DNA of 64,000 nucleotides from a virus. The notes under the pieces were generated by a model. The model did not search any database and had not been told where the DNA came from. It was given only the letters and a program-made list of their open reading frames with translations. Position numbers and translations under genes: made by a program. Where the stretch lies: the IMG/VR virus record IMGVR_UViG_3300023184_009648, positions 22,321 through 86,320 of that record. One strand, given 5' to 3'. Numbering within the stretch: position 1 is the stretch's first letter; each line of letters starts with the position of its first letter. Shown piece by piece: positions 31,560 through 40,255 of the stretch.

Positions 31560-33929
31560 ATGGCGATTCTAAAAGGGTTTCCCCCCTCTAACACAATAAG
31601 CCCCAGTGTTAGAATCACTGAAAAAGACCTAAGCTTCATCGCTCCAGACCAATCCTTCCATAGGGCTGGTTTGATCGGCTTTGCTTCTAAGGGTCCTGTA
31701 AACTTACCGACTTCTATTAGCACAAGTCGTCAACTTCATACCATCTTTGGCAATCCTCATCCTGATTCAGGCGACCCTTTCCTTCTTTATGCCGCTGATC
31801 AGTATCTTTTGGTTGCTAGCGAATTGTATGTTGTTCGTGTTGCTGACATCGATCCTGTTAGCGATGAACAAGCCACAACAGCTACTGTTGATGTACCTAC
31901 AGCAGGTACTTTAATTGAGATTGAATCTGCAACTGCTGGACCTTATACATTTGATGATGATTCATTCTTCCGTTGGAAGTTAAATGGATCTCTTTCCACA
32001 AAGACTCTTGTGATTCTTGCTGGAACTTATGATGTTTCTGAAGTTGTTGATGGACTTAACTCCCAAATAGACTTTGAAAACGATGGCATTCAGTTTTATC
32101 TTACCGATGAAAACGACGATAATAGTCCTATTGGCGTTCGCACTCTTTGGGCTTATGGACCAGACTCTTCACTAGAAATGATTTCTGTTCAGAACTCAAT
32201 TTATGGTGGATTAGTTTCTGGAGATCCTATTCGTGACAACCCTACAGGTCTTGGAACGGATATGACTGGTGCTGAAGTTACAGGCTCTTTGACAAAATAT
32301 CCCAACAATGGATATCAAGTAGCTGGCCAATATGATTTATCCGCTTTAAGTGACCTGAACCTAGAAATCGTTATTGACGGCACTGATAATGTACTCATCG
32401 ATCAAGTTGTTCAAACAATTACTATCGATGCAGCTGATCAAAATATCGCTACAATCGTTGCTGCAATCAATGCTCAACGCACAGAAGAGGCTGGAACTCT
32501 TCCGGGTGGTTGGGAAGCCATGGTTGATGGCGACAGCTTAAAATTCATGACAAAGAGTTATGGTGCTGACGCTCGTTTACGCATTAAGCCAACAAGCACT
32601 GCCACAGACATTTTTGGTCTTTCTACCACAACTAAAGTTGGGGTGACTACTGAAGGCGTGTCTGGAGATGTAGGCATTGAAACATTTGGTTTAGTTAATG
32701 GAGGTCCTAATAACTCTGGCCTTCTTACATTTACAATTAACGCTGACTCACCCGGTATTGATGGCAACTTGACCCAAGTTGTCATTAAAAACAACATTTA
32801 TGATAGGTACTTTAATGTTGAAGTATATAACAATTCAATTCAAGTTGAAGCTTGGGGTGGTCTTACAAAGGATTCTGCCAGTCGCTTCTATGTTGAAACC
32901 TATCTTGCTCTAGTGTCGGATTATGTTCGTGTAATCGACAACACTACCGAACTTGCAGGTCCTCTTGATGGCACCTATTCCTTGTCTGGTGGATCTGATG
33001 GTATTCCCGCCGATCCTGATCAACAAGATGTGCTCCTCATGGGCAGCCCTGTTGGTTTTACTGGCATCTATACCTTAAGCGAACCAGAACAAGTTGACAT
33101 CGACTTGATCGCAGTTCCCGGACATTCCAGCACTGCTGTTGTACAAGAGCTTCTTGCATTCTGCCGTGATTATCGTCAAGATTGCTTGGCAATTATTGAT
33201 GCTCCTTTCGGCCTAACCGTAAAAGAAGTTGTAGATTGGCAAAATGGAACACATCCATTGAACAATGTACGCTTCGATTCCGATTTCGGTGCTCTTTACT
33301 GGCCTTGGGTCAAAATTTATGACTCATTTAACAAGGTTGATGTTTGGTGTCCTCCTAGCGGTTCCATCATGGCAACCATTGCTCGTAGCGACTTCCTTGG
33401 TGCACCTTGGTTCGCTCCTGCAGGTTTGACTCGTGGACTCGTTCCAAATGTGACCGATGTTTATAATCGTCCTACTTTGGAAGAGCGTGACTTAATGTAT
33501 GGCAATCGCAACTGTGTAAATCCTATTGTGCAGTTCACAGACAGTCAAGGGTTTGTGGTGTTTGGTCAAAAGACTCTCCAACGCCGTCCAACCGCTTTGG
33601 ACAGAGTGAATGTTCGACGCTTGATGTTCTACATCGAGAAAAAGATTCGCACCTCTAGCCGTGTTCTCTTGTTCGATCCAAATGATGATGCCTTCCGCAG
33701 AACATTTACCCGTATTGCAGAAGAAATCCTTCGTGAAGTTCGTGTGGGTCGTGGTCTAAATGACTACATTATTCAAGCTGATACCACTTTGAATACTCCC
33801 GATGTGATCGACCGCAACGAGTTCCGTGCAAGAATTGGCGTACAACCCACTCGTGCAGCTGAGTTCATGTTCATCGAGTTCTCGATCCACAGAACTGGCT
33901 CTTTTACTGAAAACGCTGAAACCTTCTAA
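31560..33929 (+). CDS. gp18: Contractile tail sheath protein
   Basis: 789 residues. The N-terminus (NTISPSVRITEKDLSFIAP, AGLIGFASKGPVNLPTSI) and the C-terminal sheath core (VNVRRLMFYIEKKIRTSSR, TFTRIAEEILREVRVGRGL, EFMFIEFSIHRTGSF) are diagnostic of gp18-type sheaths. The middle holds inserted surface domains (about 100-470), making it longer than T4 gp18 (659). Codon use in the 3' half is visibly richer in C-ending codons than in the surrounding genes, as expected for one of the most abundant virion proteins. The tube gene follows 23 nt later. Confidence 0.95.
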   Translation: MAILKGFPPSNTISPSVRITEKDLSFIAPDQSFHRAGLIGFASKGPVNLPTSISTSRQLHTIFGNPHPDSGDPFLLYAADQYLLVASELYVVRVADIDPVSDEQATTATVDVPTAGTLIEIESATAGPYTFDDDSFFRWKLNGSLSTKTLVILAGTYDVSEVVDGLNSQIDFENDGIQFYLTDENDDNSPIGVRTLWAYGPDSSLEMISVQNSIYGGLVSGDPIRDNPTGLGTDMTGAEVTGSLTKYPNNGYQVAGQYDLSALSDLNLEIVIDGTDNVLIDQVVQTITIDAADQNIATIVAAINAQRTEEAGTLPGGWEAMVDGDSLKFMTKSYGADARLRIKPTSTATDIFGLSTTTKVGVTTEGVSGDVGIETFGLVNGGPNNSGLLTFTINADSPGIDGNLTQVVIKNNIYDRYFNVEVYNNSIQVEAWGGLTKDSASRFYVETYLALVSDYVRVIDNTTELAGPLDGTYSLSGGSDGIPADPDQQDVLLMGSPVGFTGIYTLSEPEQVDIDLIAVPGHSSTAVVQELLAFCRDYRQDCLAIIDAPFGLTVKEVVDWQNGTHPLNNVRFDSDFGALYWPWVKIYDSFNKVDVWCPPSGSIMATIARSDFLGAPWFAPAGLTRGLVPNVTDVYNRPTLEERDLMYGNRNCVNPIVQFTDSQGFVVFGQKTLQRRPTALDRVNVRRLMFYIEKKIRTSSRVLLFDPNDDAFRRTFTRIAEEILREVRVGRGLNDYIIQADTTLNTPDVIDRNEFRARIGVQPTRAAEFMFIEFSIHRTGSFTENAETF

Positions 33930-33952
33930 GAGATATATAAGGAGAACTTATT

Positions 33953-34597
33953 ATGGACATGGGACTAGGACAACTGGGCAATGACGCCTTAGTTTTTAAA
34001 AGAAAATATCGCTGGACACTGCAGTTGAGCCCCAACTGCGGTGGTACCATTCCCGAAGCTTTCGTAAAGGTTGCGGCTCGCCCCAGCCTAACGATTGATG
34101 AGCAGGAAATCAACTACTTGCATGGCAAGATGTGGATTCCCGGCAAAGGCACTTGGGAAACAATGTCGGTAACTTATTATGATATAGGCAATGCTGGCCC
34201 CGGCATGACTGCCTTGTTCAGTTGGTTGGCTTCTGTGTATCAATTCACAAATCCAACCACATTGTATCAAGCTTCCACCTCTGCTGGCTATGCTTGCACA
34301 GGCGTTCTCACCATGTATGATGGTGTTGGAGCCGCTATGGAAACTTGGACAATGCGTAAAATGTGGCCAACTGCTGTTAATTTTGGCGAACTAGATTATA
34401 GCAACACTGAACCTGCCACAATTGATCTTACTCTGCGTTATAGCGAAGTACAGTACACTAGTCTTTGCGGTGGCGTTCAGATCAATCCTTGCCATACTGG
34501 CTGCTCTGCTCCTAGCACAAATGGTCAGCAACAACGCAGCAATAGTGGTTCAACTGGCACTCAAGTTGTTACTGGCGGTGGATATCCAGTTATATAA
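33953..34597 (+). CDS. gp19: Tail tube protein
   Basis: 214 residues, AAGGAG site. Residues 1-165 have the gp19-type tube fold pattern (FKRKYRWTLQLSPN, ARPSLTIDEQEINYLHGKMWIPGKGTWE, MYDGVGAAMETWTMRKMWP, NFGELDYSNTEPATIDLTLRY). The last 45 residues form a Ser/Thr/Gly/Gln extension. It directly follows the sheath and shares its biased codon use. A strong terminator right after it would cap transcripts here. Paralogous to 34686-35318. Confidence 0.9.
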   Translation: MDMGLGQLGNDALVFKRKYRWTLQLSPNCGGTIPEAFVKVAARPSLTIDEQEINYLHGKMWIPGKGTWETMSVTYYDIGNAGPGMTALFSWLASVYQFTNPTTLYQASTSAGYACTGVLTMYDGVGAAMETWTMRKMWPTAVNFGELDYSNTEPATIDLTLRYSEVQYTSLCGGVQINPCHTGCSAPSTNGQQQRSNSGSTGTQVVTGGGYPVI

Positions 34598-34631
34598 AAT
34601 CTATTTTTTGGATTTATATTACTAATATATA

Positions 34632-34673
34632 AGAAACAGACCTTGTACATAATACAAGGTCTGTTTCTTTTTA
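34632..34673 (+). terminator. Strong terminator between the two tube-like genes
   Basis: AGAAACAGACCTTGTA and its complement form a 16-bp perfect stem (34632-34647 with 34653-34668) with a CATAA loop and a T-rich tail. The ribosome site of the next gene (AAGGAGG) begins 5 nt after the tail, so readthrough transcripts keep it intact. Confidence 0.9.
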
Positions 34674-34685
34674 AGGAGGTTATAT

Positions 34686-35318
34686 ATGGGAATTGATATG
34701 GGATTTGGCTTTAATATAGCCGACACAACCACTGTTTTTATGAGAAAACATCGTTGGTTGTTTAAAATTCCAGAAATCAGTGCAGAAGGCGTTGATGCAC
34801 TTCCACCTTTTAAAGGAGCAAGACCTTCTTTAAGCTTTAAAGAATTAGAAGCCAATCATCTTACAGAAACAATATATTTTCCCGGACGAGCCGATTGGAA
34901 GCCAATTCCTTTAACTCTTTACGAACTCAAAAGAGCACAAGGTAGCGGTCATAATCCAATTTGGAAATGGATAAAAGAATATTATGATCCTAAAAATGAA
35001 TCAAAAATAAAACCATCAGCAGAAGGTTTTAAAAAACCACAAGCAATTCTTGAGCTTTATGATGGTATAGGAAATGCTTGTGAAACTTGGATTTTTGAAA
35101 CTATATGGTTACAAAGTATAGAATTTGGAGATCTTGACATGGGCAATGCAGATATTATTACCTGCGATTTAACACTTAGGTTTGATCGTGCTTATTTGCA
35201 AGAAGAAGAATTAAAACCTGCTGTCAATAATCCATTAGGAGGAGGAGGAGGAGGAGAAGCAGGAGCAGTTGCCGCAGGAATTGCTGGAGGGATTTTTAGA
35301 AGTGGAGGAATTTTTTAA
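34686..35318 (+). CDS. Second tail-tube-like protein
   Basis: 210 residues, AAGGAGG site. It repeats the tube pattern: VFMRKHRWLFKIPE, ARPSLSFKELEANHLTETIYFPGRADW, LYDGIGNACETWIFETIWL, EFGDLDMGNADIITCDLTLRFD. It ends in a Gly/Ala-rich tail. Codon use is ordinary, unlike the main tube gene, and the preceding terminator would lower its transcription. A low-copy tube relative, such as a baseplate-proximal tube initiator comparable in position to T4 gp48/gp54, is a reasonable inference. Confidence 0.8.
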   Translation: MGIDMGFGFNIADTTTVFMRKHRWLFKIPEISAEGVDALPPFKGARPSLSFKELEANHLTETIYFPGRADWKPIPLTLYELKRAQGSGHNPIWKWIKEYYDPKNESKIKPSAEGFKKPQAILELYDGIGNACETWIFETIWLQSIEFGDLDMGNADIITCDLTLRFDRAYLQEEELKPAVNNPLGGGGGGEAGAVAAGIAGGIFRSGGIF

Positions 35319-35373
35319 ATCAGATAATTCAATTGTTGTAATTGATAGCGATTTATAAAAATATACAACTATT

Positions 35374-35397
35374 TTCTAATTAAATTTAGAAAATTTA
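35374..35397. terminator. Weak AT-only hairpin
   Basis: ATTTTCTAA and TTAGAAAAT can pair around a short loop in the gap between converging genes. All-AT stem, so doubtful as a terminator. Confidence 0.25.
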
Positions 35398-35441
35398 CAG
35401 CTAACGCAAAAAATTTCACTTATTTGCAAGAACAAGAATAA

Positions 35442-35714
35442 TTACTCGTCATCTTCATTTTCTTCTGATTTATCAAGTTGCATTTCTTTTTTAAGCAATT
35501 CTTGACATGCTTTTATAGCTTCTTCTAATTCTTTAGGCTTACATTTTAAAACACGACAAGCTCCACTTTTATTTAGACGACCTTTTTTAGTATAAACTTT
35601 TGAGTCGTTCAATAAAAAAGCATCGACTAATTTGCCGAATCCAGAAGCAATCAATTTCTCAATTAACTCTTGGTTTTCAATATTATCAAATAAACTTTTT
35701 CCTGATTTTGTCAT
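35442..35714 (-). CDS. Small acidic-tailed protein
   Basis: 90 residues from the ATG at 35714; the frame upstream offers only TTG. Residues 1-70 look like a small helical domain (SLFDNIENQELIEKLIASGFGKLVDAFLL; GACRVLKCKPKELEEAIKAC), and the last 15 residues are acidic. It precedes nothing else on its strand and lies 52 nt beyond the sigma gene start-to-stop direction, so it may be cotranscribed with neither. No family recognised. Confidence 0.55.
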   Translation of the reverse strand: MTKSGKSLFDNIENQELIEKLIASGFGKLVDAFLLNDSKVYTKKGRLNKSGACRVLKCKPKELEEAIKACQELLKKEMQLDKSEENEDDE

Positions 35715-35780
35715 ATAGATAGTTACCAAATAACCCCTGTTCGGGGAAGTTAAAAAATTATATACTAAATGATTTCAATA

Positions 35781-36326
35781 TCAAGTTTCGCTGACTATGT
35801 TATGTTTTTTATACAAGTTTTTTGTTTTAGTAACTTGAAATTGATGAGACATTTGAATTTGAACATGATCCAAATATTTGCGTTTTAGTTCATTATAGTT
35901 GCGTGCAGTTCTGTATAACTGTCGAAAATGATTTAGTACACAAGTAGTCATATAATTAAAAGCTTTGCCCTTTTTAGGATCAAAACGATCAATCTTTTCA
36001 AAACAAATCATTACACCTTCTTGAATGGCATCATCTTGATCAATTAAATTAAATTTTGCATATCTAACGATATTTTCAGACAATGTATAAAATGCAATTG
36101 CAAGATTTTCTTGAGCTTCAGAATATTCAACAGAAATAGAAGTAAAAGTTTTTTCTATAATAGCCCAACCTGAAGGTTGTTGATATTTGCCTCGATTTAA
36201 AGTCCTTTGTTGAGCTCCACGAATATCATCCATGAGTAGTAAATATTTTACCCGTTCTTTTTTGGCTTGCTGAAATCTAACTATAAGCTTTTCAAAAGTT
36301 TTATTGTTCAAATATTCTGTGGCCAT
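35781..36326 (-). CDS. gp55: Late-transcription sigma factor, T4 gp55-like
   Basis: 181 residues, AAGGAG site. Residues 75-150 form a sigma70 region 2: DQDDAIQEG (96-104), the core-binding helix KIDRFDPKKG (111-120), and AFNYMTTCVLNHFRQLYRT (122-140), then a basic NELKRKY. There is no region 4. This is the gp55 arrangement, which recognises the single-element late promoter TATAAATA and needs sliding-clamp activation in T4. It is the key to reading the ATAAATA boxes found in this window as late promoters. Confidence 0.8.
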   Translation of the reverse strand: MATEYLNNKTFEKLIVRFQQAKKERVKYLLLMDDIRGAQQRTLNRGKYQQPSGWAIIEKTFTSISVEYSEAQENLAIAFYTLSENIVRYAKFNLIDQDDAIQEGVMICFEKIDRFDPKKGKAFNYMTTCVLNHFRQLYRTARNYNELKRKYLDHVQIQMSHQFQVTKTKNLYKKHNIVSET

Positions 36327-36382
36327 TAAACTCCTTAAATCTGAACTTTATTTTAGTTGCAATTTAATTACTTTTTTGACAC

Positions 36383-36574
36383 ATGCTTATGAACATAGCC
36401 AAAATTTTTATTGAACTGCTTGATAAACCCGATGTTCCTCGATATTATCGTGAGCTTCAAAAGCACTACATTTCTGTTGATATGCTAGAAGAAGCAGCAG
36501 CCATAGCATCTCTACTAGAGCGTAAGTTTGAGAAAAAAAATGAAATCTCCACTGACAATTCATCTGTTGACTAA
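36383..36574 (+). CDS. Small helical protein
   Basis: 63 residues; start either the ATG at 36383 or the second ATG two codons on. It is helical throughout (AKIFIELLDKPDVPRYYRELQKHY; MLEEAAAIASLLERKF) and resembles a single TPR-like pair. The glycosyltransferase gene starts within its last 35 nt in another frame, so it is coupled to that enzyme. No ribosome site is evident. Confidence 0.5.
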   Translation: MLMNIAKIFIELLDKPDVPRYYRELQKHYISVDMLEEAAAIASLLERKFEKKNEISTDNSSVD

Positions 36575-37502
36575 AGACAATGCTGATACCATCATGTCTT
36601 GCTTAGATTCATTAAATGAATTGAATTGCGAATTATTGGTAGGAGATTTGGGCAGCAAAGACAATACTTTACATATTTGCAACAGTTATAAAGCAAAAAC
36701 AATCCGATTATCTCTTAAAGACGATATCTCTGATGCTCGCAACCATATGATTGCGACATCCACAACGCCTTGGCAAATGCTTATTGAACCATGGGAAATT
36801 TTAATTTCAGGATTAGATGAAATTAAGCAAGCAGTTGCAGGAAAAAAAGCATGTTATCGTTTTAACATTTTAGAAAATGACATTGCAAGTAAATCTTCTC
36901 GATTGTGGCATCGAAGCGAAAATAGAAAATTTGAAAATCCTATATTCTCAAGCCTTTCAGGATCATCAACAGATTTATCTGTTTTTTTAAGTTCAATCCC
37001 AAATAAAAGCTCTATTGATATCAAACAGCTTACTCAAAAATGGTATGAAAGACAACCTCTTCAAGCTGAGCCAACATATTATTTGTCTTGCATGGAACTA
37101 AAAGACAAAAATTGGGATTCATTTTTAAATTATGCTGATCTTTATTTACATCGAGAAAAGCAAAAAACTATGTCTTATTACATGACTCACTATTACATGG
37201 CAATGGTTTATCTATATGTTAAAAAAAATTATCAGTTATCTTTGAATCACATTATAATTTGCACAATTGAATATCCAACTATGGCAGAATATTGGTGTTT
37301 ATTGGCCGATATTTATTATGCATTGTCCGATTATAAAAGAGCTTATGAATTATATGAAAATGCTATTTTACTAGGACAAAGAAGAAAGAAAAATTCTGAG
37401 TGGCCTATGGAAATATCAAAATATAAAGAATATCCTGAAAAAATGATGAATGCTTGTCTTAATTTAAACAAAAATTCAAAAATTTATATCAGCAACATTT
37501 AG
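36540..37502 (+). CDS. GT2-type glycosyltransferase with TPR C-terminus
   Basis: 320 residues from the ATG at 36540; only a TTG lies upstream. Residues 1-85 show a family 2 GT-A start: LTIHLLTKDNADTIMSCLDSL, LVGDLGSKDNTLHIC, SDARNHMI. The usual DxD metal motif is not clear. Residues 165-300 contain TPR-like helices (YWCLLADIYYALSDYKRAYELYENAILLG). Proteins of this layout glycosylate peptides or surface polymers. With the other transferases it forms the sugar-modification set of this phage. Confidence 0.7.
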   Translation: MKSPLTIHLLTKDNADTIMSCLDSLNELNCELLVGDLGSKDNTLHICNSYKAKTIRLSLKDDISDARNHMIATSTTPWQMLIEPWEILISGLDEIKQAVAGKKACYRFNILENDIASKSSRLWHRSENRKFENPIFSSLSGSSTDLSVFLSSIPNKSSIDIKQLTQKWYERQPLQAEPTYYLSCMELKDKNWDSFLNYADLYLHREKQKTMSYYMTHYYMAMVYLYVKKNYQLSLNHIIICTIEYPTMAEYWCLLADIYYALSDYKRAYELYENAILLGQRRKKNSEWPMEISKYKEYPEKMMNACLNLNKNSKIYISNI

Positions 37503-37879
37503 TACAAAATATCTAATTCATTTACAATTACTGTAATCATATCTTCATAACGAGCCACTGCAAGTTGTTTTCTTCCGGGAGGTAGAGATTTCAATTTTTC
37601 TTCAAGTTCATCTTTGTGACAATTGATAACACGCCAATTGTTTTCTGCTAATTTTTTTGCTTCTTCATCAAGATTGGCTATATTTCTATTTGGATAATAT
37701 GCTTGTAATTGTTGACGAGCCTCTGTCATTAGACGCTTATAAAGCGGTACATTACAAGCACAGCCCGGATTGTTAAGGTATTTTTGAATATCTTGTTGAA
37801 AAGTAATAGGAAGACTTTCTCGAAATCGAGCATCTCTTAGAGCTTGTTTAACATCCATCAAACCAACAGATCTACTCAT
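37499..37879 (-). CDS. Conserved phage protein with GCACN motif
   Basis: 126 residues, starting in an ATGA overlap with the preceding minus-strand stop. A helical protein with NPGCACNVPLYKRLM in the middle and a basic PPGRKQLAVARYEDM near the end. I recall similar short proteins in T4-like marine phages but no function. It is the last of a four-gene minus-strand unit (38838-37499). Confidence 0.55.
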   Translation of the reverse strand: MSRSVGLMDVKQALRDARFRESLPITFQQDIQKYLNNPGCACNVPLYKRLMTEARQQLQAYYPNRNIANLDEEAKKLAENNWRVINCHKDELEEKLKSLPPGRKQLAVARYEDMITVIVNELDILY

Positions 37880-38133
37880 TTTTTGTCCTCTATATGCTTG
37901 TTTGGATCATAAGCTTTCATTGCAAATCCACATTTAGGGCAGCGAAATAATTTAGTCCGTTTTAAAAGCGGAGGATTATATTGTGTTCTGGTCTTAGGAT
38001 CATATTTAACGCCACCTAATTGAAAATTACTATTTTTTATTTGAACAAGATCATTCAAATCATCACCATTAGTGTAACGCTTATACTTACACTGTTGACA
38101 AAAAATCATGTACTTAAAATTATTATTGCTGGC
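37876..38133 (-). CDS. Small zinc-ribbon protein
   Basis: 85 residues from the ATG at 38133 (GGCGGAAA site). CQQC near the N-terminus and CPKC near residue 67 form a standard two-knuckle zinc ribbon, spaced by a basic loop (KRTKLFRCPKCGF). Such ribbons often bind RNA polymerase or nucleic acids. It overlaps the membrane-protein gene upstream by 11 nt. Function unknown. Confidence 0.6.
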   Translation of the reverse strand, partial: ASNNNFKYMIFCQQCKYKRYTNGDDLNDLVQIKNSNFQLGGVKYDPKTRTQYNPPLLKRTKLFRCPKCGFAMKAYDPNKHIEDKK

Positions 38134-38464
38134 CATTTTCCGCCTGATCAGGAAGACTAACAATTGTTGCTGCTTCCAAATAATTTAAAATAACCGCTGC
38201 TAAATTAGATAAAAATCCCCCAGCACATCCACAGGCAAAAATTTGCAATGGATTTTCTGTGAGCCAAACATAACCCATTAAAAACCCAGTCCAAGTACCA
38301 GCACAAAGATAGCAATCAACTATGCTGCCAATTTTTGGATAGCCTACTTTTTGAGAAAAGCTTTTAACAAGATCACGAAACCATTGGAGAATGGTTCCGT
38401 CTACAATAATGTGACACATGCCAACTGTACTAAAAACAAACAAAAACAAAGAAATAGCGCTCAT
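38123..38464 (-). CDS. DUF1360-like small membrane protein
   Basis: 113 residues from the ATG at 38464 (AAGGA site); a TTG further upstream is unlikely. Hydrophobic segments at about 3-20, 57-70 and 77-95 and the motif DCYLCAGTWTGF (C-x-x-C-x-G-x-W-x-G) match the DUF1360 family, found in phages and Gram-positive bacteria, function unknown. Membrane location is likely. Confidence 0.65.
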   Translation of the reverse strand: MSAISLFLFVFSTVGMCHIIVDGTILQWFRDLVKSFSQKVGYPKIGSIVDCYLCAGTWTGFLMGYVWLTENPLQIFACGCAGGFLSNLAAVILNYLEAATIVSLPDQAENGQQ

Positions 38465-38478
38465 ATTTTTTCCTTGGG

Positions 38479-38838
38479 TTAACGCCAAAATGTAATTGAT
38501 AACTGATCTTTACTGCGATGTAGACAGAAATCTTTATATTCAGTGAACTCACAAAGCCGATCAGCTTCATCCATGTTGCAATTATAATGATCGACAATCT
38601 TATGATTCAAACGCTGCAAAAGCACAGATTCACCAAAATATGTTTCTAAAGTTTTTAAATGACGCTCTTCTAATGTATTAAGAACTTCAAAAACACTTCT
38701 TTGTCCATGAGCTTTAAGTCCGGGAATTCTATATGCTAATTGCCATTGATCGAATTGTTGCCTAAACTCTGGAAGAAGTGCTTGAACTTCTTTTTTAAAA
38801 AAAATTATTTCTTCAATGTTTCGAAGATTTATTTCCAT
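38479..38838 (-). CDS. Uncharacterised helical protein
   Basis: 119 residues; charged helices (IIFFKKEVQALLPEFRQQFDQWQ; SVFEVLNTLEERHLKTLETYF) and a C-terminal part with NCNMDEADRLCEF. It is the first gene of the minus-strand unit and is divergent from the gp26-like gene, with 65 nt between them. No clear ribosome site and no recognised family. Confidence 0.6.
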   Translation of the reverse strand: MEINLRNIEEIIFFKKEVQALLPEFRQQFDQWQLAYRIPGLKAHGQRSVFEVLNTLEERHLKTLETYFGESVLLQRLNHKIVDHYNCNMDEADRLCEFTEYKDFCLHRSKDQLSITFWR

Positions 38839-38903
38839 AATACTCTGACTATTTTAACCAATGAAGGATATACTCTAAACTAGTATCCAAGGAGACTTTT
38901 CAA

Positions 38904-40064
38904 ATGGCTGATGATAATTTCCGTGTAAGAAAACCCGGTCAAGATGTTGGAAACACCAACCCCGATACTTTGGCTCAAGGTGAAACAGTTCGTGCTCAAG
39001 TTAACGAAGGTTCTACTCCACAATTTTCCGAAGGTGGATCACCCAGTGGAACTTTTCCCATGACTGGTCAGGTTCCTCCTGCATTTCAACAAGCTTTAAA
39101 TGCAGCCCGTGCAGCAAGTGATCCCAATTTTCAACCACAACAACCTAAACAAGGTTTTGGGCAAATGAATCCTAGCTCCCAAGTAAATCCCAATGCTCAA
39201 ATGAGCGCAAGTGGAATTGGACAATCTCCTGCCTTTACTAACACTCCTCAAAATCTAAGTTCCTCTGGACATTTACGAGAACTGTTGGAAACTTTAAAGG
39301 GCAACAATGCCACTTATGAAGAGATCCAATTGCCTTCTAAGGGTCGATTTTACAATGGTGAAGACGGACCTGCAGATGGAGTTGTGGCCATTAGGCCTAT
39401 GACCGGCGAAGAAGAACAAATTTTGGCTACGCCTCGTTTTGTCCGCAAAGGACAAGCAATCAATATGATTTTTCAAAAATGTCTTAGGGAAAATTATCGC
39501 CCAGATTCTCTTCTCACTGTAGATAGAACTTATTTGCTTATTTACCTTCGTGGTATTAGTTACAGCACTAATTATGATGTAGAAATCAAATGCCCAGAGT
39601 GTGAAAAGAAATTTAGCACTAGCATCGATTTAAGTTCGCTTTATGTCGAATCTTGTCCTGATGACTATGGTCCTGTGCTTCAAGATGTTTTACCAACTAC
39701 CAAGCTGCCTTTCCGCTATAAACTTTCTACCGGCAAGGACGAACAAGATATTCAAGATCATCGTGATCGTCGAATCAAGGCTTTTGGAGATGCATCGGCT
39801 GATGATACACTTCTTTACCGCACCGCAGTAATGTTAGTTGATATTGATGGCATCAATAACAAAAATGAAATTCAAATTCTGCTCAAGAGTTTGCCAATTA
39901 ACGATGTGGCCTATATTCGCAACTGCATTACTGAACCTCCTTTTGGAGTTGATACGAATATAGAAATTGTCTGCCCAAGTTGTTTACAGGAGTTCGAAAT
40001 GGATTTGCCACTTGAAGCAAATTTTTTCTTCCCTCGGCGGAAGAAGGGCAAGACCCAAGCTTAG
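38904..40064 (+). CDS. gp26: Baseplate hub assembly protein, T4 gp26-like
   Basis: 386 residues, AAGGAG site. The first 125 residues are Pro/Gln/Asn-rich and disordered, an addition absent from T4 gp26 (208 residues). The remainder has the family features: YEEIQLPSKGRFYNGEDGP, RPMTGEEEQIL, CPEC (C230/C233), and a C-terminal CPSC (C357/C360) followed by PLEANFFFPRRK. gp26 is needed to assemble the hub of the tail baseplate. A -1 slippery heptamer at 40019-40025 just before the stop would produce a 449-residue fusion with the gp51-like frame. Confidence 0.8.
   Translation: MADDNFRVRKPGQDVGNTNPDTLAQGETVRAQVNEGSTPQFSEGGSPSGTFPMTGQVPPAFQQALNAARAASDPNFQPQQPKQGFGQMNPSSQVNPNAQMSASGIGQSPAFTNTPQNLSSSGHLRELLETLKGNNATYEEIQLPSKGRFYNGEDGPADGVVAIRPMTGEEEQILATPRFVRKGQAINMIFQKCLRENYRPDSLLTVDRTYLLIYLRGISYSTNYDVEIKCPECEKKFSTSIDLSSLYVESCPDDYGPVLQDVLPTTKLPFRYKLSTGKDEQDIQDHRDRRIKAFGDASADDTLLYRTAVMLVDIDGINNKNEIQILLKSLPINDVAYIRNCITEPPFGVDTNIEIVCPSCLQEFEMDLPLEANFFFPRRKKGKTQA
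40019..40045 (+). promoter_or_regulatory. Candidate -1 ribosomal frameshift site
   Basis: A AAT TTT in the gp26 frame (40019-40025) is an X-XXY-YYZ slippery heptamer. TTCTTCC (40026-40032) and GGAAGAA (40039-40045) form a 7-bp hairpin immediately after it. The spacing is tighter than the usual 5-9 nt, so the hairpin may act differently or be incidental. Confidence 0.55.
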
Positions 40065-40252
40065 CGCTTTGGACATCTCTCGCCGAAGAAATTTTCTTCT
40101 TCCAATATCACATGGGGCTAGAAATGTCTGGCTCCATGAGACTGCCAATTAGGATGAGACGCTGGTTAATCGATAGATTTATTCAGCAAAAAGAAAACGA
40201 AAACAAAGCAATGGAAGCTGAGCAACGAAAAGCCAAATCAAGGTCTAGATAA
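40025..40252 (+). CDS. gp51: gp51-like frameshift extension
   Basis: In the -1 frame relative to gp26, 75 codons are open from the slip site to TAA at 40250-40252. The sequence looks coding: SLALWTSLAEEIFFFQYHMG, MRLPIRMRRWLIDRF, then a charged helix to the end. The pattern of Y/F-x-x-G followed by MPI or LPI and an aromatic-basic helix is what I know from gp51 hub-assembly catalysts. The only ATG in frame (40112) lacks a ribosome site and would give just 46 residues. It ends 3 nt before the next gene. Confidence 0.6.
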   Translation, partial: FLPSAEEGQDPSLALWTSLAEEIFFFQYHMGLEMSGSMRLPIRMRRWLIDRFIQQKENENKAMEAEQRKAKSRSR

Positions 40253-40255
40253 TCT

